This document shows, piece by piece, positions 1-10,371 of a stretch of DNA of 64,000 nucleotides. A program made the position numbers and the translations under genes. The DNA is from Nitzschia sp. DOCU1 (Eukaryota; Bacillariophyta; Bacillariophyceae; Bacillariales; Bacillariaceae). Location: the NCBI GenBank assembly GCA_951394045.1, contig OX595996.1, forward strand, positions 1 to 64,000, in the 5' to 3' direction. The notes under the pieces are model-generated. The model made no database searches and had not been told where the DNA came from. It worked only from the letters and a program-made list of their open reading frames with translations. Numbering within the stretch: the first letter of the stretch is position 1; the number at the start of each line of letters is the position of its first letter.

Positions 1-2142
1 TGAAAACCTGGTTCAATATGGCCGTGTTGGCGAGTTAGGGTATGTGATGAGTCGGATGCGTTCTTCGGCACTAAGAATTCACCTGTCTCATCCACGTCAA
101 AGAAGATGTACAACGGGTACCTTTGAATCATTCAGAAACCGAACGGGGAGAAGCCTGATTATTGATTGCTGGACTGAGTTGCCGTTGAGTGTCAAAATGG
201 GCAAGAAGGGATGCATAATAGCAAGTCCTCTGACATTTCTGAGAGAGTCACATCCTCCCTGGCGTACCCCGTCAAACTCCGAAGCCAGGCGACGGGCCAA
301 CCTGCTGCCCGTCGCCATCGGGAAAACGACAAGATGCTATCTGACGTTGGACTGAGGACGCCTCATTTTTTGTCGTGTTTTCATCGCAACAGACTATTCG
401 ATTGAGACTGGCATGGGATGGTGTTATTGCAATGAAGAGTGCATTGATACCGTAACAGTGCCATCTCTATCTTTGCAGTTGTGACATGATGGGCAGGTGG
501 CAGATTTTATGCTTGCGTTGTGATGGTTTGGAGTTTCCCTGACGGTGCCTGTCAGTGACGATGCCAAGGAACAGTTGTTTTCGTATATCTTTGACTCATC
601 GTCGCTAAGCCCAAGATGAGACCAGATAACCCTTGGAGTTCTTCATGTGCCACAATAATGCAGGGGGCGCGAAGCCCCATATTCCGCACATGCCATCAAG
701 TTGAGGGGTTACTAGCACCAGAAGGTTTTAGAAACCATTTCTAGACATGTGATCCGTAGCGATGGAAAGTCGGCTGTGCCGCGATTCATGGCACGGCCAT
801 CAAGTGGTCCAGCAACAGCCTTATGGTGGACCAGAAGACTCTCCTGGGCAATATAAATGGGTACTACCATTAGCGTTCGGTGGGAACGAAAAGGTTAATC
901 ATGGATTCTTGGGGGCAATGACGTCAACGTCGGATCTGGGGTGAAAAGAATGGGGCAGAAGTGCTAGTGGCATGGATCTGCTCACTACTGCTCATACTTG
1001 CTTGACTCTACACCGAGTTGACATGGCTTGTTGGGGCATTGGTAGGATATTAAGATTGAAAGTCACGGCGTAGATGGCAAAGAAAGGAAGGGTCCTTTTG
1101 TTGCTGACTATGTGCGCGCCCATCTCGGCCTTGGACGCCGGCGAAACTTTAATTTAACGTGAATGAATGCAACGTGAATGGTTCAACACCATCAGCATAT
1201 TTCAAAATAGTCTTATGCAATAGTACTATCTGGGCGACGCAAATGGCGGCTACGAATCTACTCCGCTCGATGTCCTAACAATAAATAGCAGCTAGGACAC
1301 AACGTGCGTCAACTCACTATTAACCAATCGTCGAGACTTTCCCTGAGAGGCTCTAGTTCTATTGAATATGATCGCATGCGCCGTTTTGCCACTTAGCCAC
1401 GCTGCTTTAATACTGGCGAGATCGTTCCTTTCCAATCGTCCACCAGGTAGCTGCTATGAAAAAGATAGCGCACACTTTTCGCTGCTTAACTACTCTACTA
1501 GTAGTAGTACCAGGTACTGCAAGGAGTAGTACTCCGATAGGATTTCCAACGGACGACTACAATGGTCCGATTTACCAACCATGGTAGCCACTTCTGTCGT
1601 CACGGGCGGGCACCGACAAAGCATTCCACAACGGCTGCAACAGCCAAGCAAATTTGTGAGCAACAAATAGGTCATGTGGTGGTGGCAAGTCTGTCACACG
1701 AATTCGAAAGAATGACTGGCTGAGGGCGAAAGCCTTCGCCTCGGCAACAACCTCTCATTTTTTACCCGAGGTTTGGCGGCTGACTGTTTCGTGTGGCGGT
1801 GCTTTGCTTATTGCCGCCAAGCACCGACCACGCACGACCATTGAATTTGGCGGTCGATCGCATCTTGGCCATTCAGTCTTGAAAATTTGGGGATCGCATG
1901 CCTTGCCTGTGGGGCATATTCGAAGATCGAAACACTTAACAAATCGGAGTAAGTAAGTATGTCCGAAGTTTATGTTCATATACGTTTTTGTTGATGGGAA
2001 GTCTCATTCTTTTCTGAGAAGTGAAGAAGCCCATCGCGTCTCTATACTATTATTATTGCCCCTTACGAACAACATGGCGTGTTACAGACGTTGACCATCA
2101 TCTTTGTAGAATATCTACCAGTGTCTACGACGGAAGAACAAC
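1..2142. other. Intergenic, no gene recognised
   Basis: Only short overlapping reading frames (the longest 103 codons) occur here, on both strands, with no recognisable motif, signal peptide or splice structure. The last 100 bases are presumably the promoter and leader of the gene at 2293. I see no repeat array or RNA gene. Confidence 0.5.
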
Positions 2143-2292
2143 ATGAAAAAACCAGCCTTCGGGGTATCGCCCAAAACCACCGTGCTAAAATACGCGATAG
2201 CATCAAGTGCGCGATCTGTCCATACTGGTGAGTTCCACCGGTTCCGTTCCCACCACATTTTTATTTCTCATATTCAACATCACCTCTCCACC

Positions 2293-3012
2293 ATGGCTCC
2301 TTTTTCTAACGATGAAGGAGTCCTTGCTCCTATCAACGACAGCGTCTTCCTAGAGATCGAGAACAACGATTTGTTATCTCGACCGGCCTCGCTGTGCAGC
2401 AGGCGGAGAAACAGTAGTTCCAGTAGTACCAGTTCTGCCGTTTCAGTGGAGCACTTCCCTATCTCGCCGATCCCCGAACGAAGTGTTTCGTTCTTCCCCT
2501 ACGGCGAGGTCATTGAGATTGAAACTCTCGACGAGTATACGGATGAAGAGATGGATGCATGCTGGTACAACGACGAAGAGATCATTGCTATCCGCCGGTC
2601 CGTCCAGGACACTGTGCGAAGAATCACCAGAGGTTCGCGCCACCCCGATGACTGTCCACGAGGCCTCGAGTCGCAGATGCAATCATTCTATTCTTCGTCG
2701 AGACGGATCCGCTTCGACAGCATCACGGCGGTTCTCAGCGAGCAATACAAGCAACGGAACCAGACAGGCGGCAAGAAGGAGGACCCCGAACGCTTACGCG
2801 AGGTCTATACGTCAGTGGCGAAGCTCTGCCTGGGCAAGTCCATTGAAAACGCCCGCTACGATGCTTGGGAAGCTTATCGGGTCCATCAAGAAGCAAACAC
2901 GCCTGCCAAGCGAGTGGACCGTGAAACGAACAAGCTGTGCTGGTTCTTTGATATTTCTACCTGGTTTCCTCGCGTTACAGTGTCTCCTGTCATTGACGCA
3001 GTCGATTGCTGA
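2293..3012 (+). CDS. Hypothetical protein of a diatom multi-copy family
   Basis: Single-exon reading frame of 239 residues with no enzyme domain I can name. The N-terminal 60 residues are Ser-rich and low in complexity. A conserved-looking block follows, around VSFFPYGEVIEIETLDEY, then TDEEMDACWYNDEEI and an Arg-rich stretch, and the C-terminal 100 residues appear helical and charged. From memory, the combination of VSF, an E-rich DEYTDEE stretch and WY recurs in many short diatom proteins of unknown role; that is recollection, not a search. I chose the ATG at 2293 because its context (CCACCATGG) is close to an ideal eukaryotic start. The frame also stays open to an ATG at 2143, which would add 50 residues without sequence character. 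It is not obviously membrane bound or secreted. Confidence 0.7.
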   Translation: MAPFSNDEGVLAPINDSVFLEIENNDLLSRPASLCSRRRNSSSSSTSSAVSVEHFPISPIPERSVSFFPYGEVIEIETLDEYTDEEMDACWYNDEEIIAIRRSVQDTVRRITRGSRHPDDCPRGLESQMQSFYSSSRRIRFDSITAVLSEQYKQRNQTGGKKEDPERLREVYTSVAKLCLGKSIENARYDAWEAYRVHQEANTPAKRVDRETNKLCWFFDISTWFPRVTVSPVIDAVDC

Positions 3013-3623
3013 TGTTGGAGTGGCATCATCCGCTACAGTTTTCTCTTTAGATTGCCCCACCCGATGGCCCGTGCCAGCCTTGCTATTCTATATCGCATCG
3101 CAAGACTCCCACATTTAGAGCTGAGTCCTAGTATCATAGCTTATATATTATTTGTAATAGTTGTTCATGTTCGTTGGTCGTGACTTGTACGAGATTCGTT
3201 TGCCCTTGAATGTAGAGCCCGGGTGAGCCATAGTTTACGTTCAACGCCGCGGGTAACCTAATGTAGCTAGCTACGGTAGAAAGCTGGTAGCAGCGAGATA
3301 GTTTCTGCTGTTGTTGGACAGTTGTACGTACGCGCTGTGCGCTTCTGTAATTACCCAGAGTAGATGATTTGCAGAGGTGAACTAACAAATACTATAGCGA
3401 TAAACTAAAATCCGCTTCTAACAAGACAAACAAAGAACTAGCTCGCAATAGCACTGTTGAATAGTCCCGAACTATTATTCTGAAAGAGATTGTTTTACAT
3501 GCATAATCAAAATTATGTAGAGGAACCCACGTCCAATATCATTCCAACAACAACAACAAGCTAGCTCTTGGTTCCTTCCTTGCAACGCGTGGGCAAGAGA
3601 ACCATCCAGCACAAGGTGGATTC
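3013..3623. other. Intergenic spacer between convergent genes
   Basis: About 610 bases lie between the 3' end of the plus-strand gene and the 3' end of the minus-strand LtrA-like gene. Both ends should hold 3' untranslated sequence. No gene, RNA or repeat is seen. Confidence 0.5.
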
Positions 3624-6107
3624 TTATTCTTCCTCTGGAACGGTTCGTTGGACATGAATAGTATTGACAAGTTGTGGATTGCGTTCGGATGGCCCCACAT
3701 GAATCGCATCTCCGCCTTCTTCACTAGGTTCTTCTCCTTCTTCGGAAGAGTCTGTTGCGCCATCCTCCAACTTTTTGTTCAAATATTTGATTCCTAGCTT
3801 GCGAAGAATGATTTGACCAATCGTCACGCCGAGACCGATTCCGGCCAAGGATTCCGGATCCGTCTTCCATTGGCTCAGCGTCGCCACAAAGACAATACAG
3901 CCCACTCGCAACAAGACCAAGGTTATTCCCTTGGTGTTGTACCTCGAAGTCTTTTGACAATGACAACGCAGCCAACCATTGTGGAAACCAACATTCATGA
4001 CGGCCATGGAGTCCAGTGTAAAGAAGGTGACGGCAAGAGAAGCGGAAAAGAGATGGGCGGCGTGACGTTCTAGCGTTTCCAATTCTTGAAGCGTCGTGCC
4101 TGCACCATCACTGCCCCCCGCCAAGATTCTTCGGAAATGATCACTCGGTTCTTCTTCTTCTTCTTTTGCGTTGCTTATACTTTCATAGGAAAAGGACATG
4201 ACAAAAAGCGTGACGGCGGCACCCAAGGCAATCAAGGCACAACTGTAGGCGTATTTGAATAGTGCCCATACCATGCCCCGATTTTTGTTTCGTCTCAAGG
4301 CATGATCGTCGGCGACATGAGGCATACTTCGAAAGTGAAGGTATTGCAAGAATATCACCATCAACAAACTGCAATAAAAGGTAGTAAAGTAGTCCGAGTT
4401 TTCCGCGGGCACGTCTAGAATCAAAAGACTGTTTGTTGTTTGTATCGACAGATGGACGAGAGAAAACAACGATAACACAACAGGCAGTTGATGAGGAGCC
4501 TGAGTTGTTGTACATCATCTTTTTTTGGCTAGTGTGTATTACTTACCTGATCAATGATTCTCCAAGCATAAGATGCGTCCACTCGGCATATCGATGTATA
4601 CAAAAGTCCACATTCATTGGAACGACTAATGTTGGTTGTGTAATAGGTAGGTAGCGGCAAAACGTCAGTAAACGAAAAAAAGCAAACAATCTTTCCCCGT
4701 GTTGACTTACAAAATAGTTTGTGACTTCCATCACTTGGAAACAGAATGACGACTTGTACAAATAGCGTAATGTAATGAATGACTGGAGCACACAACAAGA
4801 GCCAAATAATCCATTGATCCCTCGCCGCCATGTCGTCGTTGTGGTTGTAATACGACTCGTAGGTAGCGCCGTCGTACGGATACGACGACGCGTCACTAGT
4901 ATTGGTAGAATAGTCTGCCGCCGCCGTCGTTGACGACGCTGCTCCTAGCCCCAGCAGTACCCGCCGGCCGCCACCGCCAGTATCATCCTCAATGCCAAAA
5001 TGATCATTGCCTGCCATGATGGTAGCCGCAAGACAACAAGCTAGTGGTACAATACAATTCAACAATGCTCGTTTGGCCGATGCTCGAATGACTGACACTT
5101 GTCCTTTTCCCAATAGATAAAGTTCGAGTTGTCGTAAACAATGGTAGACCCACACAAGGGATAGACTCAATGCCAAGGCAAACATGTCAATGCGCTGAGA
5201 GTCTTGCAGTATAGCCAAGGGTCGAATGTGCACGACAGTACTTGCCAATATACAGAGACCCAATAGTTCAAATAGGCGATGAAAGAGATCATCCTCAATG
5301 ACAAATCGAGCATCATACTGCATTTTATGATTCCAACCGTCTTGTACTCCCAAGAAACAAGCCAAGAAGTAAAGTAGCCCTTGTCCCGAAGGAGATTCCA
5401 CTAGAATGTTGGATGCCTTGAGTGTGTGAATAGAATAGAACGAGAAGGATTTAGATCGTTTTCACGTCGTCACATATATGGCAAGTACTCTTCTTCTTGT
5501 TTGTACTTACGTTATAGGCCGCTGCCACATAAAACAAGTCAAAGAACAAATCCCCCCAGTTGACTCGAGGCAGCACTTGCCGCTGTCCCCACTCTTGACG
5601 TTGTCGAGGCGGTGCATACATGTGCAGGACAGACGGATGATAGGAGATTTCATTCGGATCTGCCTCCAACAGACTGCTTCGGCGATGCGTATGTCTCGGA
5701 ATGACTTTGTCGAGATGAACTTGACCCGCTTCGGCCCCATGATCGGCCTTGTGCAATTCTTGTAAAACATCGTCGCCTAGTTCCACGAGTTGACTGCACT
5801 GTCGATTCTTTTTCATTTGCGATCGACGAGTAGGAAGATTACTAGAAGAACCAGCAGCAGCGGCATCTTCCTCCTCCACCAAGGCAGCCAGTCTCTGCAT
5901 CTCGTCGTCGTCGTCGTCATTGTCAGGCAGGAATTCTTCACAAAGTTCCGAACATCGTCGAGTCGATTTGCCGCTGCGTCGTGAGGAGCGACAACGAGCG
6001 GTCGGCGGCGGGTCATCCGGAGGATGCGTATCCGCAACAACAACCTCCGGAGTCTCCTCTACTGCTACAGGTGAATGAGGCGGTGCTGGTGATTCCTCCA
6101 GGGACAT
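3624..6107 (-). CDS. LtrA-like multi-pass membrane protein, four exons
   Basis: Four exons on the minus strand give about 728 residues: 6107-5511, 5416-4711, 4625-4547 and 4428-3624. The introns are 94, 85 and 118 bases; all have GTAAGT donors and AG acceptors, and phases join exactly. The start at 6107 is the first ATG in frame. The N-terminal 180 residues are polar, acidic and probably disordered. The membrane core opens with NWGDLFFDLFYVAAAYN, continues with RFVIEDDLFHR near residue 240, and includes EWTHLMLGESLISLL, which spans the exon 3-4 junction. These match the bacterial low temperature requirement A (LtrA) family and its eukaryotic relatives: multi-helix membrane proteins whose biochemical function is unknown. 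The C-terminal tail is acidic (EEGEEPSEEGG). The gene is divergent from the DUF711 gene. The match of LtrA motifs across every splice junction strongly supports the exon model. Confidence 0.85.
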
Positions 6108-6550
6108 TGTGGATTGCGATATCCAAGTACGACACAAAATGCCAAAGAAAAAGGCGGACACCAAAAGTGTGTCAAGTGAAGGAATGAAACGCTGAGAAGT
6201 GAAATGAAAGGAATCGAAAGGCGATCGAAGAAAGGATCTTTTGCTGTCGCGTATTATGCGCGCAGTGACCTTATTTTATTGGTCGAATGGGTCGAAAGTT
6301 GCTGTACACTCTCGCGCATGTGACATGCCCGCTCGAGCGTGCCAAGAGCGCCTGTCTGTCGCCCGCCAGTTGAAGGGAGTACCGGTAGTCACTAGATGAC
6401 GTCACACATGCGATTGCTTTTGTCTCCACGTCATCATCATCTTTTTGCGAGATGATGCCGATGTCGACGATGGAAGGAATCAATCGATAGAGAGAGTAGT
6501 TGACACCACCTACGGTATTCATATCCTCCACACTTTTTACACAGAGCACC
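6108..6550. promoter_or_regulatory. Shared upstream region of divergent genes
   Basis: A 443-base spacer separates the start codons of the LtrA-like gene (minus) and the DUF711 gene (plus), so it should contain both promoters. A TGACGTCA palindrome (CRE-like) lies near 6398-6405 (gatgacgtcaca), and a TATTTTATT stretch lies near 6272. No other element can be assigned by eye. Confidence 0.45.
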
Positions 6551-7900
6551 ATGTCAACATCCACAACGCCCGACATGAAGCCCACGATCCGGACGGTGAC
6601 TGTCTTTTTGACGCTTTGTCCAGAGAACTTTGATGTGACGTGGGGCAGTCTCTTTTCCACAGAAGATCTCGATGCCAAAATCAGCAAGTGTGCCAACTTG
6701 CTCCGAGACGCACAGGCAGAGTTGCAGTCCCAAGGTTATGTCGTGCAAACGCTCCGAATCGCCACCAATCCATTTGGGGAGTGGATGACTAGCGATTCTT
6801 CTGCAAACACAACAGGCAAGAAGAAGAAAAAGGCATCCGAGACGTCCTCCACCGCCGCCGACCCACAAATCCAGACAACCAAAAAACTCAAAGTCGACAA
6901 ACTCAATCGCCTACAACGTCTAGATCAACTCTTGGCAAATCATGGCATTGAATTTTGTTCCGTTGGACCCGCCAAAACTCGAGAAGAAACCAAGTTGTGT
7001 GTCGATATTGTCGCACAATCCCATCGATTTTCGTGCTCTACCGTCGTCGAGGCTGCCAATGTCGTGCAAGCCCAATATGCGGCTGATACTTTCTTGGCCA
7101 TTTCCAAATTACAAGACGGCAATCATGTACAAAAGGGACTGGGCAACTTTCGATTTTGTACGGCTTCGTATTGTCAACCGGGCATTCCCTTTTTTCCTGC
7201 TGCTACCAAGGCATCGTCGCCAGCAAACAACAAAGACGACAATCGTCTCTCATTTGCGATTGGATTGGAAAATGGACCCGTAGCAACCAAATTGTTAAAG
7301 GATTGCAAAACAATTGCCAATATCGATACTACGTTTAAAATGGGATATGCCAATCTAGTGGCACCTATTCAAGACATTGCACTCAAGGTTGCTCGCGACG
7401 TACCAGGAGTGGACTATTTGGGTATGGATACCAGTCTCAATCCATCTTTAGTAGATGAGGGGGGTTCCGTGGCAGCGGCCATGGAATGCTTAGAAGAAGT
7501 TGCAGTCTTTGGTGGACCCGGAACCTTGGCGGCAGCGGCGGCGATTACCAAGGCATTGCAAAGTTTACCCAACATTACACGAACGGGATATTGCGGTCTC
7601 ATGTTACCCGTTTGTGAGGATGCAAGGCTAGCCGAGCTAGCCAACAAGTCGCAACTACGAATTTCCAATGTGTTGAGTATAAGTAGTGTTTGTGGAGTGG
7701 GGGTGGATACGGTTCCTGTACCAGAAACGATATCCCGCGACGAATTAACGTCCTTGATACTGGACGTGGCGGGGATTGCAGGACGATGGAATAAGAGTTT
7801 GAGTTGTCGTGTCTTTCCAGTTCCAGGAAAGAAACAGGGGGAACGGACCGAATTTGACTCGCCCTACATGGTCAATTGCAATGTATTTGGATTGGAATAA
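6551..7900 (+). CDS. DUF711 (UPF0210) family protein
   Basis: Single exon, 449 residues from the ATG at 6551 (context ACCATGT). An in-frame ATG at 6500 would add 17 residues. After KPTIRTVTVFL at the N-terminus come a long helical and beta region, a Lys-rich insert near residues 90-125 (GKKKKKA and TTKKLKVDK), and then conserved-looking blocks: FPAATKAS, FAIGLENGP, YLGMDTSLNPSL and FGGPGTLAAAAAITKAL. This order and length match the bacterial PFL/UPF0210 (DUF711) family, structurally known but of unsettled function. The Gly-rich LNPSL and FGGPGT stretches probably form a binding pocket, as inferred for the family. No targeting signal is evident, so a cytosolic location is likely. The Lys-rich insertion is not a usual part of bacterial members, to my knowledge. 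Confidence 0.8.
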   Translation: MSTSTTPDMKPTIRTVTVFLTLCPENFDVTWGSLFSTEDLDAKISKCANLLRDAQAELQSQGYVVQTLRIATNPFGEWMTSDSSANTTGKKKKKASETSSTAADPQIQTTKKLKVDKLNRLQRLDQLLANHGIEFCSVGPAKTREETKLCVDIVAQSHRFSCSTVVEAANVVQAQYAADTFLAISKLQDGNHVQKGLGNFRFCTASYCQPGIPFFPAATKASSPANNKDDNRLSFAIGLENGPVATKLLKDCKTIANIDTTFKMGYANLVAPIQDIALKVARDVPGVDYLGMDTSLNPSLVDEGGSVAAAMECLEEVAVFGGPGTLAAAAAITKALQSLPNITRTGYCGLMLPVCEDARLAELANKSQLRISNVLSISSVCGVGVDTVPVPETISRDELTSLILDVAGIAGRWNKSLSCRVFPVPGKKQGERTEFDSPYMVNCNVFGLE

Positions 7901-7933
7901 TACTATAGTGTTCTTTCGAGCTAGTTCATTTCA

Positions 7934-9157
7934 ATGCTTTCGTCCCCACGAATCCGCTCTAAGAACCTGTCGATCGATCGACCAACAACGCCGCAACTGC
8001 ATCGGGATACTGAAACGCTTGCTTCTCCATTCCGAACGAGAACAAGACGGACATCCTTAGAACGGTGCGAAGTTTCTGGCGCAGACGGAGCTGACCAGGT
8101 TCCATCAAGAGTGATTCTAAAGCCGATTTCATGCGAGCGCCCCCACGGATCCGCTGCAAGACCTTTATCTGGTTATTCTTGTGGAGCGGCAACTTGTCGG
8201 ATTGATCTACCAATGAACCGCTTCATGCCTCGCATGGACCAACAACGCCGCAACCGCATCGTTACTTCGTCATCCTTCGCCCTTCCTTCGTCCGATGGCA
8301 TTTTGGCGTTCTCTCTGAAGTATGGGCCTACCTCTTGTGGAGGTATTCCCACTCAAATGGACGAATATGTGAGAATACAAATGAGCGTCAACGGGGGAAC
8401 CTTTATTGACCTGGGTACAAATCCGTTCTCTCCCACAGAAACAGATTACTCGGCATTCAACCAGGTGAGCGTGGCCATACCTGATAATGGTGGCTTGAAC
8501 ACCTTCCGAATCAGGCTCGTCCAAACAGACCCTGATAACAGCGGCGAGGATGTTTGGACCATAGACAACATCTCTATTTCGACCTGTTTTACCCCTTGTT
8601 ATATCGCAAGGGAGACTTTAACGAGTTGCCTTCAGAATCCACCCTATAATTGCAATGACGAACTTATTGACTACACTGTAAAGTGTAACGCTTTCTGTGC
8701 CCCGCCGAGTGCTGAACCTTCGGCAGCACCTTCCGATGCACCTTCAGATAAGCCTTCGGATAGCCCTTCGACGGAACCCTCGGTGGGTACTTCGGCTGGA
8801 CCTTCAGATAAGCCTTCGGATAGCCCTTCGGCGGAACCCTCGGTGGGTCCTTCGGCTGGACCTTCCGATAAGCCTTCGGATAGCCCTTCTGCAGGTCCTT
8901 CAGGTGAACCTTCAGATCAACCTTCGGCGGGTCCTTCAGATGCACCTTCAGGTAGACCTTCAGCTGGTCCTTCCGAGGAACCTTCGGCTGGGCCGACTGC
9001 AACATGCAGAAATGTGATTATGGAATTAGATAAAGCCTGTGTCGATGTTGTCTGTCTCGACGTCACTGAAAGTCCTTCGGCTGGACCTTCAGATGCACCT
9101 TCGGCGGGTCCTTCGGATGCACCTTCCATGTCCGCCGTTCCTTATTCCTGTCCATAG
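7934..9157 (+). CDS. Surface-type protein fragment: Reelin-like domain plus Pro-Ser repeats
   Basis: Open frame of 407 residues that probably does not represent a whole gene. Residues 1-110 have no recognisable signal peptide or domain. Residues about 118-220 look like a Reelin-type beta jelly-roll: DGILAFSLKYG, then CGG, EYVRIQMSVNGG, TFRIRLVQTD and DVWTIDNISI. A Cys-rich linker follows, then about 95 residues of P-S-x-x repeats (PSDKPSDSPS type), a module PTATC...VVCLDVTESPS, and a second short repeat block. In diatoms such Pro-Ser repeats occur on secreted or cell-wall-linked proteins. The frame ends abruptly about 10 residues after the last repeat. The missing signal peptide and abrupt end suggest truncation at both ends. 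A related C-terminal piece lies at 23.9-24.6 kb. Confidence 0.55.
   Translation: MLSSPRIRSKNLSIDRPTTPQLHRDTETLASPFRTRTRRTSLERCEVSGADGADQVPSRVILKPISCERPHGSAARPLSGYSCGAATCRIDLPMNRFMPRMDQQRRNRIVTSSSFALPSSDGILAFSLKYGPTSCGGIPTQMDEYVRIQMSVNGGTFIDLGTNPFSPTETDYSAFNQVSVAIPDNGGLNTFRIRLVQTDPDNSGEDVWTIDNISISTCFTPCYIARETLTSCLQNPPYNCNDELIDYTVKCNAFCAPPSAEPSAAPSDAPSDKPSDSPSTEPSVGTSAGPSDKPSDSPSAEPSVGPSAGPSDKPSDSPSAGPSGEPSDQPSAGPSDAPSGRPSAGPSEEPSAGPTATCRNVIMELDKACVDVVCLDVTESPSAGPSDAPSAGPSDAPSMSAVPYSCP
8702..8995 (+). repeat. Coding minisatellite for Pro-Ser repeats
   Basis: A 12-base degenerate unit (roughly CCTTCGGNNNNN, encoding P-S-x-x) repeats about 24 times. A higher-order near-identical unit of about 72 bases includes AAGCCTTCGGATAGCCCTTC and recurs three times between about 8750 and 8890. 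Shorter runs of the same unit appear at 9072-9126 and 23967-24040. Confidence 0.8.
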
Positions 9158-9523
9158 CATTAATTGCCGCTGCTTTGTGATAGAACATGCTGTCTCGGAA
9201 GACACAACGTTAGTCTCAACCGACGTTCGGGGCCGTGACATAATACTCGTCACGGAAAGGAAAGACTTGTGGCCCAAAAATTTTCTTTCGGACCACAGCT
9301 GTTTCCGATCTTTCACATTTGGGGGATTCTAATGCCTCCCTGTTAACAACTAGAGATCATCCAGAACCTCGTTTTTGGCACTGCATAATCACATACTGTA
9401 TGACACCCTACATCTCGCACTCCACCACGTACAAGCAGCAGCAAGCCTGCTGCTGGCAGTTGACCCACCGGCAGAATTCAACTGTTAGCCCTCACCACCT
9501 TTCACGATATGTCGGCCAATACA
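9158..9523. other. Spacer without recognised gene
   Basis: About 365 bases with only short frames lie between the end of the Pro-Ser repeat frame and the 183-base tandem repeats. The sequence just past 9130 no longer resembles the repeat gene, marking a breakpoint. Confidence 0.4.
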
Positions 9524-10153
9524 ATCAAAATCACAGAATGTTCTTGCATCGGCAACTCTGGGTTCAATAGGGGAAGCTGGCACCATGAGTCGTCACGTCC
9601 TCGGACCAACTTTTGCCATGCCGAAATCGAAATTTTCAGGTTCGGAGGATTTGCGCCGCCTTCTACCGCTTGAGGGTCACTGTTTCAACGATAGCTCATC
9701 CATGCGATCAAAATCACAGAATGTTCTTGCATCGGCAACTCTGGGTTCAATAGGGGAAGCTGGCACCATGAGTCGTCACGTCCTCGGACGAACTTTTGCC
9801 ATGCCGAAATCGAAATTTTCAAGTTCGGAGGATTTGCGCCGCCTTCTACCGCTTGAGGGTCACTGTTTTGACGATAGCTCATCCATGCGATCGAAATCAC
9901 AGAATGTTCTTGCATCGGCGACTCTGGGTTCAATAGGGGAAGCTGGCACCATGAGTCGTCACGTCCTCAGACGAACTTTTGCCATGCCGAAATCGAAATT
10001 TTCAAGTTCGGAGGATTTGCCCCGCCTTCTACCGCTTGAGGGTCACTGTTTTGACAATAGCTCATCCATGCGATCGAAATCACAGAATGTTCTTGCATCG
10101 GCAACTCTGGGTTCAATAGGGGAAGCTGGCATCATGAGTCGTCACGTCCTGAG
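9524..10153 (+). repeat. 183-base tandem repeat, about 3.4 copies
   Basis: The start of each unit (ATGAGTCGTCACGTCCT) is seen at 9585, 9768, 9951 and 10134, exactly 183 bases apart. The first partial unit begins near 9524 and similarity stops near 10153. Copies differ at only a few positions, so the array is young or kept uniform. The period is 61 codons, so the reading frame persists through every copy. Confidence 0.9.
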
Positions 10154-10226
10154 AAGAACTTTACCAGTCGAAGTTACAAATTTTAGCGGACATTTAAAAT
10201 TGAAAATGCCTTTCTCCATTTTATGA
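9585..10226 (+). CDS. Possible protein of 61-residue tandem repeats
   Basis: A 213-residue frame runs through the 183-base array. Each unit reads approximately MSRHVLxxTFAMPKSKF, then SEDLRRLLPLEGHCF, then SKSQNVLASATLGSIGEAG. The product would be basic and Ser-rich, with one Cys and one His per unit. The last 25 residues lie outside the array (ending KLKMPFSIL). The frame is open upstream to about 9488, so the true start is unsure. I recognise no family. A long frame can persist by chance in an array whose period is a multiple of three, so the case for a real gene is weak, although the third-position differences I noticed leave most of the repeat protein unchanged. Confidence 0.3.
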   Translation: MSRHVLGPTFAMPKSKFSGSEDLRRLLPLEGHCFNDSSSMRSKSQNVLASATLGSIGEAGTMSRHVLGRTFAMPKSKFSSSEDLRRLLPLEGHCFDDSSSMRSKSQNVLASATLGSIGEAGTMSRHVLRRTFAMPKSKFSSSEDLPRLLPLEGHCFDNSSSMRSKSQNVLASATLGSIGEAGIMSRHVLRRTLPVEVTNFSGHLKLKMPFSIL

Positions 10227-10371
10227 GAAGATTTGTGATCCATGGGAATTCATTATGTTGGATAAAGAGATAACCCTAATAATAGAGTATCGGCATCCAC
10301 TAATGAAAGAGATGACTAATATAGAAATGTAGTTACACATTGACAAACTATTATATAAATTTTGTAGTACA

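Noticed and set aside
44..405. Overlapping frames at the window start
   Set aside because: No motif in any frame; a vague resemblance to mobile-element protein could not be supported.
2483..3118. 211-codon overlapping frame on the plus strand
   Set aside because: Shadow of the gene at 2293, with Arg/Ser-rich composition typical of an off frame.
4183..4518. Separate small genes within the LtrA-like locus
   Set aside because: The LtrA motifs join precisely across GT-AG introns, so the isolated frames are exons or intron read-through of one gene.
8664..9005. Minus-strand frame of KVHLKDPPKV-type repeats
   Set aside because: Antisense shadow of the Pro-Ser minisatellite; any frame of such an array stays open.
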